A stretch of DNA of 64,000 bases from Lunatibacter salilacus (GTDB taxonomy: Bacteria; Bacteroidota; Bacteroidia; Cytophagales; Cyclobacteriaceae): contig NZ_VOLC01000002.1 in the NCBI RefSeq assembly GCF_009797935.1, positions 496,001 through 560,000 of the forward strand, read 5' to 3'. Position 1 is the first letter of the stretch. Each line of letters begins with the position of its first letter. A program made the translations under genes and the position numbers. The notes under the pieces were generated by a model that was not told where the DNA came from, searched no databases, and saw only the letters and a list, made by a program, of their open reading frames with translations. Shown here piece after piece: positions 52,809 to 60,485 of the stretch.

Positions 52809-53015
52809 TAGTTTAAAATATGCATCCGGTTGCCAGTACTTACCATAAAATAGACAATTTACGATTTTTGGGTGTCTAATGGTTTGATATAGTATTTTTT
52901 GGTTAAAAATGCCCTATATCATTAAAATAACTTCGACTTTATTGATTACTCCCCTGTTAGGAAAGAATTGCGACATTTCACCCCAATATATAATAGAGGG
53001 ATAGACAGGATTGGT

Positions 53016-54260
53016 TTAAATAGAAACTCCTAAATTTTTCAGTTTTTTAAACAAATTTTCATAACCCCGATGAATTTGCCATGAATTTTCAATTATAGTC
53101 TCGCCTTCGGCGGTCAGCCCTGCAAGAAGCAATGCAATTCCAGCTCTCAAATCAAGTGCCTTAACCGCAGCGCCAGTAAGTGGATTCCCTCCATTAATCA
53201 CTAGTAAATCTCCTTCTACCTTATAATTCATTCCCATTTTAGCAAGCTCTTCTGCATAGCCATACCTACCAGGAAACCTCAAATCAACTATTTTAGATTC
53301 ACCTTTAGACATAGCACCATAAACTGCCATAATCGGCTGCATATCGGAATTTATACCGGGATATGGGCCCGTACTTATTTCTATGGGGTATGGAGTACCT
53401 CCTTTGACTATTACGGAATCAGTACCTTTATACCATCTAAAACCACTTTCTTTCAAAAAGATCAAAGGAACTTCCAAGTGGTCTGTTGGGAAATTCTCAA
53501 TTTCAACGTCTCCATTCGTTATTACTGAACCTATTGCCCATGTCAAGGCTTCCATATTGTCCGGTATGACGCTGTGAACAACTCCTGACAACTTCGGTAC
53601 ACCCTCAATCTCAATTCTTTGTTGGCCAAAAACCTTAATTTTTGCACCCATTTTGGATAACATATCGATTAAATCCATTATTTCTGGTCGAATGTGAGGA
53701 TTCCACAGAACAGTACTTCCTTGTGCAAGAGAAGCTGCAATTATACTATTCTCCGTTGCACCTGTAGATCTCATAGGTAAATGGATACTATTGCCCTTCA
53801 ACCTTCCGCCTTTAGCCTTAGCACATAAAAAATCATCTTCTTCCCATACTTCTGCGCCTAACCTTTCTAAAAGCATTACATGTAAATCATACTTACGCTC
53901 ACCAAGTTTACATCCACCAGGAAGGGGGACTTTCCCTTCGCCAAATCTGGCTGTGAGTGCCCCAAGAATAAGTAATGTGTTGCGTATTGATCTGTCTTTC
54001 CAATCTAGAACCGTGGTAGATTTTGCTTCAGATTCAGAAATTTTCACGTAGTCTTCATTTGAAAAATATTCTTTACCTAAAACCTTTAGCATCTCCAAAT
54101 GAACCTGTACATCCAATAGTCCATTTGGGAAATTGTACAATTCTATATTTTCATCTGTGAGAATAGAGGCAGCTAGAAGACGCAATGAACTATTTTTTGC
54201 TCCACTTACTTTTACGCTTCCATTCAAAGTGCCTTTAGTTACTATTAAAGTATTTTCCAT
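53016..54260 (-). CDS. murA: MurA-like UDP-GlcNAc enolpyruvyl transferase in EPS operon
   Basis: 414 residues, EPSP-synthase fold. Active-site residues are in place: Lys22-Asn23 in VSGAKNSSLRLLAASIL, the PEP-binding Cys117 in VPLPGGCKLGERKYD with Arg122, the catalytic Asp in YPGINSDMQPIMAVYGAMSK and Arg in KALDLRAGIALLLAGL. Transfers enolpyruvate from PEP to UDP-GlcNAc. An intact Cys means ordinary chemistry and fosfomycin sensitivity by this residue. It sits between a UDP-GlcA epimerase-like gene (46 bp) and polysaccharide genes, far from typical cell-wall clusters, with a MurB paralogue downstream. A second, housekeeping copy elsewhere is expected but cannot be checked here. Codon use is moderately AT-rich. 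Confidence 0.9.
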   Translation of the reverse strand: MENTLIVTKGTLNGSVKVSGAKNSSLRLLAASILTDENIELYNFPNGLLDVQVHLEMLKVLGKEYFSNEDYVKISESEAKSTTVLDWKDRSIRNTLLILGALTARFGEGKVPLPGGCKLGERKYDLHVMLLERLGAEVWEEDDFLCAKAKGGRLKGNSIHLPMRSTGATENSIIAASLAQGSTVLWNPHIRPEIMDLIDMLSKMGAKIKVFGQQRIEIEGVPKLSGVVHSVIPDNMEALTWAIGSVITNGDVEIENFPTDHLEVPLIFLKESGFRWYKGTDSVIVKGGTPYPIEISTGPYPGINSDMQPIMAVYGAMSKGESKIVDLRFPGRYGYAEELAKMGMNYKVEGDLLVINGGNPLTGAAVKALDLRAGIALLLAGLTAEGETIIENSWQIHRGYENLFKKLKNLGVSI

Positions 54261-54306
54261 GTATTCAATATTTATTCATTAATTTATAAAAGAATTCAAA
54301 ATTTTA

Positions 54307-55311
54307 TTAATCATTATAATATTTTACATACCATTTAACAAATTTATCTATCCCCTCTTCTAACTTCACTTTCGGTATGTACGAAAATTTAATTCTTAAA
54401 TAATCTGTATCAGCATATGTTACCTGTACATCACCTGGCTGAGCCTCTACATAATTCTTAGTCAATTCAATGCCAGTGCTTTTTTCTATTTGACTGATAA
54501 AGTCGCCAAGACCTACAGGTTTACCTTGTCCTATATTACAAACATCAGCACTTAATATTTTATCCTTACGATCAAATACTTGAGTAATGCCAGCTACAAT
54601 ATCATCAATATATGTGAAATCTCTTTCTTGGTTTCCTTGGTTAAATACCTTAATTTCTGTTTTATCAAAAGCGGATTTTGTAAATATAAAAGGAGCCATA
54701 TCGGGACGTCCCCATGGACCATAAACTGTAAAAAATCTCAAGCCTATGGATCTAATTCCAAATAAATGATGATAGGTATAGGCCATCAGTTCATTAGATC
54801 GTTTAGTAGCTGCATACAAACTGATTGGTTGATTGCAGACTTCTGTTTCTGAAAAAGGTTGGGATGAATTTAATCCATATACCGAAGAACTGCTTGCATA
54901 GATAAGCTCAGTAATACTTTGATGCCTGCAAAATTCCAACACATTTAGGAATCCCTCAATATTTGATTTGATATATGCTTTGGGGTTCTCCAAACTATAC
55001 CGCACACCTGCCTGCGCTGCGAGATGAATGAGCGAAGTAATCTCAAATTCATTTTTTAGAAGATCCCACAAACGGTCATCCTCAATATCTGCCTTAATAA
55101 AAGTAAACAAACCACTATCAACCCTTGTCAAAGGCTCCTCGTCTTGATGTATTCCTTTAATTCCAAGTTCAGCCAATCTTGCCAATTTAAGCTGAGGATC
55201 ATAATATGTGTTAAGGTTATCCACGCCTATCACTTGATGACCTTCACTAAGAAGTTTTGCACAAAGGTGAAATCCTATAAATCCGGCTGATCCAGTTACT
55301 AATATTTGCAT
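54307..55311 (-). CDS. NAD-dependent epimerase, UDP-glucuronate 4-epimerase-like
   Basis: 334 residues, extended SDR. QILVTGSAGFIGFHLCAKLL at the start; GVDNLNTYYDPQLKLARL, the segment typical of the CapI/UGlcAE subgroup; HLAAQAGVRYSLENPKAYIK; catalytic ASSSSVYGLNSS and LYAATKRSNELMAYTYHHLF (Tyr-x-x-x-Lys); then FFTVYGPWGRPDMAPFIFTK, whose GRPDM is diagnostic for UDP-glucuronate 4-epimerases. Converts UDP-GlcA to UDP-GalA. The UDP-glucose dehydrogenase at 37573 can supply its substrate. First gene of the polysaccharide operon, preceded by 790 bp of AT-rich noncoding DNA. Confidence 0.9.
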   Translation of the reverse strand: MQILVTGSAGFIGFHLCAKLLSEGHQVIGVDNLNTYYDPQLKLARLAELGIKGIHQDEEPLTRVDSGLFTFIKADIEDDRLWDLLKNEFEITSLIHLAAQAGVRYSLENPKAYIKSNIEGFLNVLEFCRHQSITELIYASSSSVYGLNSSQPFSETEVCNQPISLYAATKRSNELMAYTYHHLFGIRSIGLRFFTVYGPWGRPDMAPFIFTKSAFDKTEIKVFNQGNQERDFTYIDDIVAGITQVFDRKDKILSADVCNIGQGKPVGLGDFISQIEKSTGIELTKNYVEAQPGDVQVTYADTDYLRIKFSYIPKVKLEEGIDKFVKWYVKYYND

Positions 55312-56102
55312 AGAATAAATTAATTTTAGAATTTACAAGCAGTGTATATCTAATAAGAAAGAGAATACGCCTAGAAACACCACCATTAATATTATTAGCA
55401 ATTAACCAAAATTAAATTTACCTAAGATATTGTTGGTGAAACATATGTCTTAATACCATCTAATTCATAGAAATTAAATGAAGTTATAGGGAAAATAAAA
55501 AGTAAAAGTGAGAAACATTGCCATACTCAAAGCTTCGCCCCATAAGCCCCATATACGGAACCAATTATTTAAAAATTAACAAGTGCAGGGTTTATTATTA
55601 AAACAGACTGAATATGTCTTTTCAAAAATATTTTACTTATCACAAAAATTCTAACGCAACAGCTTTAAAAGCCAAAGGCTAAAATCTACGTTTAATTTGA
55701 TAGTGTAAATTTAGTCGCTTGTCGTATATTTTCAAAGTAATTTCTTTTTTTACCAGCCATTAATAAAATTATATTAGGTTAAAAAAAGTATTAAAAGTGA
55801 GAAAATAGTATTTAAAACAATCTTTTTTGTAATTTACATATAGGAAAAGCTTTTTTAAATAAAAAAAGGAATTAATCGCAATTTTAAGGTCACAAACGGT
55901 GGATAGTAAAAGTTTTACAGGGACAACTTATCAGGTTGACCTCCAAACTGAAATGCACCTATAGTGTTTTTGAAGTTCTCCTAATTGCGAAATGATTAAA
56001 ATAGAACAATTAGCTTTTCTAAGGAAGTTCATTTTCAAAACCCCAGCAACTAAAAAAACGTGAAACTTCATGTCGATAAAGAAAATAGCAATTTCCAGAT
56101 TT
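55312..56102. other. AT-rich intergenic region upstream of the EPS operon
   Basis: About 790 bp. No gene is convincing; the 64-codon frame at 55931-56125 overlaps the cysQ end and has no family resemblance. On the minus strand TAATTTTG (near 55415) and TATTTTTG (near 55624) fit -7 boxes, but neither has a TTTG at the right distance. No terminator hairpin after cysQ was found, so readthrough from the sulfur genes into the polysaccharide operon is possible. Confidence 0.5.
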
Positions 56103-56882
56103 CTAATTCCTTGAAATTCCCGCAATAAAACTCGGGTTGAGTAAATTTTCTTTATTATAAATTAATACCTCATTTCCACCCATTTGGAACAATTGACAAT
56201 TCAACGCAATTAAAATACCATGTGCTGATCCTGTATCCCATTCCATCGTAGGAGCAAGTCTTGGATAAAGCTGGGCTTTGTTTTCGGCAATTAACATAAA
56301 TTTTAGGGACGACCCCATGGTAATGGTTTCAGCACCCGGATATTTATCAATAATCTCTTTAGTTTCCTGATTTAAATGAGATCGGCTCGCCACGATGGTT
56401 TTGACTTCCTGTTCTTCTAGTGGTACTAAACGTATTGGATCCTCGCTACCTACTTGCTTCCAAGCTCCATTTTCCTCACTCCCCCAATATATCCACTTTA
56501 AAACCGGTGCGTAAATTACACCCATAATTGGCCTGTTCTTGTACATCAACGCGATATTCACCGTGAACTCCCCATTCTTCTTGACGAACTCCTTTGTTCC
56601 ATCCAATGGGTCAACTAACCAAAAGTACGTCCAGTTTTTTCTTTCATCATAAGGGATAGTTCTTCCTTCCTCTGAGAGAATCGGTAGACCGGTGACGTTT
56701 AAATGCTGAGAAATAACATCATGCGCAGCTTTATCCGCTAAGGTAAGCGGTGACTGATCATCTTTGACCTCCAAACCAATATCCGCGTTTTGATAAACAG
56801 TAAGAATTGCTTTCCCGGCTTCCAGGCTAGCCTTTTTCGCTATAGAGGTTAGTTGTTGCAAATTAATATTGGTTGTTTCCAT
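56103..56882 (-). CDS. cysQ: 3'(2'),5'-bisphosphate nucleotidase
   Basis: 259 residues, inositol-monophosphatase superfamily. Metal-site motifs: DDQSPLTLADKAAHDVI, LPILSEEGR with the catalytic Glu-Glu, WLVDPLDGTKEFVKKNGEFT (the D-P-L-D-G-T signature) and, near the C-terminus, MEWDTGSAHGILIALNCQLF (WD-x-A-like). It removes the 3' phosphate of PAP, the inhibitory by-product of PAPS use by sulfotransferases or PAPS reductase, and may also hydrolyse PAPS. Placed downstream of cysC-cysD-cysN on the same strand, 497 bp from cysN, completing the PAPS cycle. Confidence 0.93.
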   Translation of the reverse strand: METTNINLQQLTSIAKKASLEAGKAILTVYQNADIGLEVKDDQSPLTLADKAAHDVISQHLNVTGLPILSEEGRTIPYDERKNWTYFWLVDPLDGTKEFVKKNGEFTVNIALMYKNRPIMGVIYAPVLKWIYWGSEENGAWKQVGSEDPIRLVPLEEQEVKTIVASRSHLNQETKEIIDKYPGAETITMGSSLKFMLIAENKAQLYPRLAPTMEWDTGSAHGILIALNCQLFQMGGNEVLIYNKENLLNPSFIAGISRN

Positions 56883-57379
56883 TTAAAAACTCTTAGTTTG
56901 ATAAATCAGTATTAAATCAAGACTCCCCATGAAAACTGCTTTGATTTTCTCTTAAGTCATTCCTGCAATACTATCGCATTCCAAAAACCCTTTTAGAGAA
57001 ATTTTAGCATGTAAATTTGGGGTACGCTTTACCTAATAAATATAGCTTCGCATCATGGGTCCCATTTGAGACGCATTTTGACTAATTTGATAATTTATAA
57101 AACTAGAAATCTTATCGAACAAACGACGAGAAAATTATGCACCTCCCAATCTAAACAGACTAGCCGACACACTGCTTAGATGTAAAGCTAAACTACACCT
57201 GCATATTTTCAAAGAAATTTATCGAAAGCACAATACCTAACACGTTTTATAGGGTTTAAATTTGAGCTTTTGTAAGACAAACGCAAAGAAATTTTAAATC
57301 CAAAAGTCCTTCAAAGTATCTAAAATAAATTGTGGCTCAAGCCACTTTAAAACTCTCATTTTTCCTACTCCCAATTACT
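56883..57379. other. intergenic region between cysN and cysQ
   Basis: About 500 bp with no gene seen. AT-rich, only short frames, no clear hairpin plus T-run, no repeat recognised. A separate cysQ promoter could lie here, but no complete TTTG/TAnnTTTG pair was found. Confidence 0.5.
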
Positions 57380-58639
57380 TCATATAATCATCCCCGCAGC
57401 AAGTGTCTCGTTGGTATTCGGGTCGATTAGGATTACAGACCCGGTTTGACGATTTCGGCGGTAGGCGTCAAAGAAAAGCGGATTGGCTGCACGGATACTT
57501 ACCCTTCCGATCTCATTTAGGGCCAGTTCCTCCACGCCTTCTTCCCGATGAAGGGTATTGACGTTTACCTTATATAAGATCTCCTTTACCATGGCCTGGC
57601 AGTCCTTCGTGGTGTGTTTCAATATTAATTTGGTTCTTCCCCGTAGCGGTCGCTGATTCATCCAGCAGAGCATGACATCCAGATCCTGACCTACATGGGG
57701 TACGTTGTTGGGACGAACGATCATGTCTCCCCTACTGATGTCAATCTCATCTTCCAACGTCATTGTCACCGACATAGGCGCAAAAGCCTCCTCAATGGCC
57801 TCCCCGTTCAATTCAATGTTTTTGATCCGGGATGTGAATCCGGAAGGCAGTACTTTGACATCATCTCCAGGTTTGAATATGCCCCCCTCTACCCGGCCGG
57901 CATATCCCCGGAAATCCTGGTGCTCAAGGGTATGGGGACGGATGACCATCTGAACGGGAAAACGGCAGTCAATATGGTTCAGGTCAGAAGCGATGTGTAC
58001 ATGTTCCAGTAGGTACAACAGGGTCGGGCCCTCATACCATACCATGTTTTTTGACCGGTCAACAACATTGTCGCCGTTCAATGCGGAAATAGGTACAAAC
58101 TGGATGTCCTTGATATCCATTTTACTGGCGAAAGCCTTGTAGTCCTTGACAATTTGGTCGTAGACCTCTTCGCTGTAATCCACCAAATCCATCTTGTTGA
58201 TACAAACAATAACATGGGGGATTTTGAGCAGGGAAGCTATAAATGAATGTCGAAATGTCTGCTCCAGCAGTCCCTTACGGGAATCAATTAATATGATGGC
58301 AAGATTGGCGGTGGATGCACCAGTAACCATGTTCCGGGTATATTGTATATGCCCTGGGGTATCGGCGATAATAAATTTCCTTTTGGGGGTCGCAAAATAG
58401 CGGTATGCTACGTCGATAGTAATGCCCTGTTCCCTTTCGGACTTTAGCCCATCGGTGAGTAGAGAAAGATCCACATAATCAAAGCCTTTCATTTGACTGG
58501 ATGTTTTGACAGCCTCAATCTGGTCTTCAAAAATCGACTTGGAATCGTATAGAAGACGGCCGATAAGGGTACTTTTCCCATCATCCACAGATCCCGCCGT
58601 GGTAAACCTCAACAGTTGGTTGGTTTCTTGTATGTTCAT
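57380..58639 (-). CDS. cysN: sulfate adenylyltransferase subunit 1 (GTPase)
   Basis: 419 residues, EF-Tu-type GTPase. G1 FTTAGSVDDGKSTLIGRLLY; switch region SEREQGITIDVAYRYFATPK; G3 FIIADTPGHIQYTRNMVTGA; G4 VCINKMDLVDYSEEVYDQIV; G5 SALNGDNVV. Beta-barrel domains follow (FRGYAGRVEGGIFKPGDDVK). GTP hydrolysis drives ATP sulfurylation by the CysD subunit to form APS. No fused APS kinase at the C-terminus, matching the separate cysC here. Unusually, cysD and cysN are separated by 300 bp containing repeats instead of overlapping. Confidence 0.96.
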   Translation of the reverse strand: MNIQETNQLLRFTTAGSVDDGKSTLIGRLLYDSKSIFEDQIEAVKTSSQMKGFDYVDLSLLTDGLKSEREQGITIDVAYRYFATPKRKFIIADTPGHIQYTRNMVTGASTANLAIILIDSRKGLLEQTFRHSFIASLLKIPHVIVCINKMDLVDYSEEVYDQIVKDYKAFASKMDIKDIQFVPISALNGDNVVDRSKNMVWYEGPTLLYLLEHVHIASDLNHIDCRFPVQMVIRPHTLEHQDFRGYAGRVEGGIFKPGDDVKVLPSGFTSRIKNIELNGEAIEEAFAPMSVTMTLEDEIDISRGDMIVRPNNVPHVGQDLDVMLCWMNQRPLRGRTKLILKHTTKDCQAMVKEILYKVNVNTLHREEGVEELALNEIGRVSIRAANPLFFDAYRRNRQTGSVILIDPNTNETLAAGMII

Positions 58640-58940
58640 ATATGCTTGAGTTTACATTTAAAGTTTCTACTAATCATAAAGGATTGAAATATTCTCCCGC
58701 TGCTCTCGCTGATCTTCGCTGATTCCTTTTATGCGCCCATCTGCGGTATCTGCGGGAAAAACAATCTCCCTCTGATCGCGCTGATCTTCGCAGATGCTTT
58801 TCTGCGCTTTACAGCTGGAAATCATTTCCCGCAAAGTTTTTTTTAAACATTCTGCGTTTATCTGCGAAATCCGCGGGAAATCATCGTCCGCATTTGTTTA
58901 TGCTTTCCTTTGTAATCCCTTGCGCTCTTTGCTGTTACTT
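58640..58940. repeat. TCTGCG/CGCTGATC repeat cluster between cysD and cysN
   Basis: The 301-bp gap contains, roughly from 58693 to 58891, several copies of related words: cgctgatcttcgctgat (58707 region) and cgctgatcttcgcagat (58779 region); ctgcggtatctgcgggaaa (58741 region) and tctgcgaaatccgcgggaaa (58861 region); and looser copies (tctgcgtttatctgcg). Some words are near-inverted relative to each other (atctgcg versus cgcagat), so the transcript can form hairpins. Such cassette-like extragenic repeats occur in Cytophagales genomes; function unknown. No gene in the gap. Confidence 0.75.
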
Positions 58941-59846
58941 TTAGAAGTAGCCGCTTTTTTTTCTGTCTTCCATGGCCGTTTCGCCGCGTTTGTCATCGGC
59001 CCGGGTGCCGCGCTCTGTGGTGCGGGTTGTTGCGACTTCGGCGATGATTTTGTCCAGATCATCCGCATCAGACTCCACAGCGCCCGTAATGGGCATATCT
59101 CCGCAGGTTCGGTACCTAACTGTCATTAGTTGCACCTCTTCATTCGGCTTAAGCTTGATAAATTCAGATTTGGCAAGGATAACTCCGTCACGAACCACGC
59201 ATTCCCGCTGATGGGAGAAATACAAAGAAGGAAGTGCGATATTCTCCTGCTGTATATATTGCCACACGTCCATTTCTGTCCAGTTGGAAATCGGGAAAAT
59301 CCGGAAATGTTCCCCATTGTGTTTTTTCCCGTTAAATAGATTCCATAGTTCAGGCCGTTGATTTTTAGGATCCCACTGTCCAAATTCGTCCCGGTGGGAA
59401 AAAAACCGCTCTTTAGCTCTGGCTTTTTCCTCATCCCTGCGGGCACCTCCCATGGCAGCGTCAATTTTTAGGTCTTCAAGTGTATCAAGCAAGGTGACGG
59501 TTTGCAGTGCGTTGCGGCTCGCATTTACACCTGTCTCCTCACGAACCCTACCCTCATTTATGCTCTCCTGAACCGAGCCTACTACCAACTTTACGCCCAG
59601 TTCTCCCACAAGGGAATCCCGAAAAATGATGGTTTCCGGGAAATTGTGTCCGGTATCAATATGAATCAGGGGAAACGGAATACGGGAAGGATAAAATGCT
59701 TTTTTTGACAGATGTGCCAACACAATGCTGTCTTTTCCCCCGGAGAACAACAGGGCAGGTTTTTCGAACTGGGAGACGACCTCCCTGATTACAAAAATAG
59801 CTTCCGCTTCCAATTCTTTTAAATGTGATAAATAATATTGTCCCAT
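58941..59846 (-). CDS. cysD: sulfate adenylyltransferase subunit 2
   Basis: 301 residues, adenine-nucleotide alpha-hydrolase fold. PP-loop PALLFSGGKDSIVLAHLSKK near residues 31-50; FPLIHIDTGHNFPETIIFRD; AAMGGARRDEEKARAKERFF, then FPISNWTEMDVWQYIQQENI and YRTCGDMPITGAVES, all specific for CysD. C-terminal EVATTRTTERGTRADDKRGE is typical. Binds ATP and sulfate to make APS with CysN. Follows cysC by 1 bp. Confidence 0.97.
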   Translation of the reverse strand: MGQYYLSHLKELEAEAIFVIREVVSQFEKPALLFSGGKDSIVLAHLSKKAFYPSRIPFPLIHIDTGHNFPETIIFRDSLVGELGVKLVVGSVQESINEGRVREETGVNASRNALQTVTLLDTLEDLKIDAAMGGARRDEEKARAKERFFSHRDEFGQWDPKNQRPELWNLFNGKKHNGEHFRIFPISNWTEMDVWQYIQQENIALPSLYFSHQRECVVRDGVILAKSEFIKLKPNEEVQLMTVRYRTCGDMPITGAVESDADDLDKIIAEVATTRTTERGTRADDKRGETAMEDRKKSGYF

Positions 59847-59847
59847 G

Positions 59848-60477
59848 TTAATGATTAATTTTTTGAGCTAATAATTCAGTTATTTTAGTGATGGAATCTA
59901 CAAGGGATTCCTCGGCAGTTTTGATAGTAATAAAGGGTTTAAGTGGAGGTTGATAGGGAGAATCAATGCCGGTAAAATTTTTGATCAATCCTTGTCTGGC
60001 TTTTTGGTAAAGTCCTTTCACGTCCCTTTCCTCACATACCTTTATGGGACAATCAACGAATATTTCCAGAAAATTTGCTTCCCCCACCAAATCTCGGATC
60101 ATCTCGCGCTCTTCCCGAAACGGAGAAATAAAGGCAGAAAGGACGACCAACCCGGCATCTAGCATCAACTTACTCACTTCCGCTATCCGGCGGATATTTT
60201 CCACCCTATCCCCATCTGTAAATGAAAGGTCCTTATTCAAACCAGTCCGGATATTGTCCCCGTCAAGCAAATAGGTGTGTATACCCTGCACATGAAGGGC
60301 ATTCTCCACACCATTTGCGAGCGTGGATTTTCCGGAACCTGATAAGCCGGTAAACCAAACCAAAATTGGGCGCTGACCCAATGATTTTATCCGAGCGGCT
60401 TGGGTTATTTTGAAAATGGTGGGGTGAATATTTTCATTCATGCGGGTACGAGTCTCTTGAACGATTTCTACTGCCAT
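59848..60477 (-). CDS. cysC: adenylylsulfate kinase
   Basis: 209 residues; an internal ATG at residue 13 is an alternative start. P-loop [20 protein letters not shown] near residue 40; [20 protein letters not shown] for APS binding; [40 protein letters not shown]. The C-terminal [20 protein letters not shown] is a family hallmark. Phosphorylates APS to PAPS, the universal sulfate donor. Eight bp downstream of the transporter gene and 1 bp upstream of cysD. Confidence 0.96.
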   Translation of the reverse strand: MAVEIVQETRTRMNENIHPTIFKITQAARIKSLGQRPILVWFTGLSGSGKSTLANGVENALHVQGIHTYLLDGDNIRTGLNKDLSFTDGDRVENIRRIAEVSKLMLDAGLVVLSAFISPFREEREMIRDLVGEANFLEIFVDCPIKVCEERDVKGLYQKARQGLIKNFTGIDSPYQPPLKPFITIKTAEESLVDSITKITELLAQKINH

Positions 60478-60485
60478 CTATTATT

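Noticed and set aside
16657-52996. Shared 15-mer accccaatatataat near 16659 and 52982
   Set aside because: Flanks differ completely and a few AT-rich 15-mers shared by chance are expected in 64 kb on two strands.
55931-56125. 64-codon minus-strand frame as a gene
   Set aside because: Overlaps the end of cysQ, no family resemblance, AT-rich noncoding composition.
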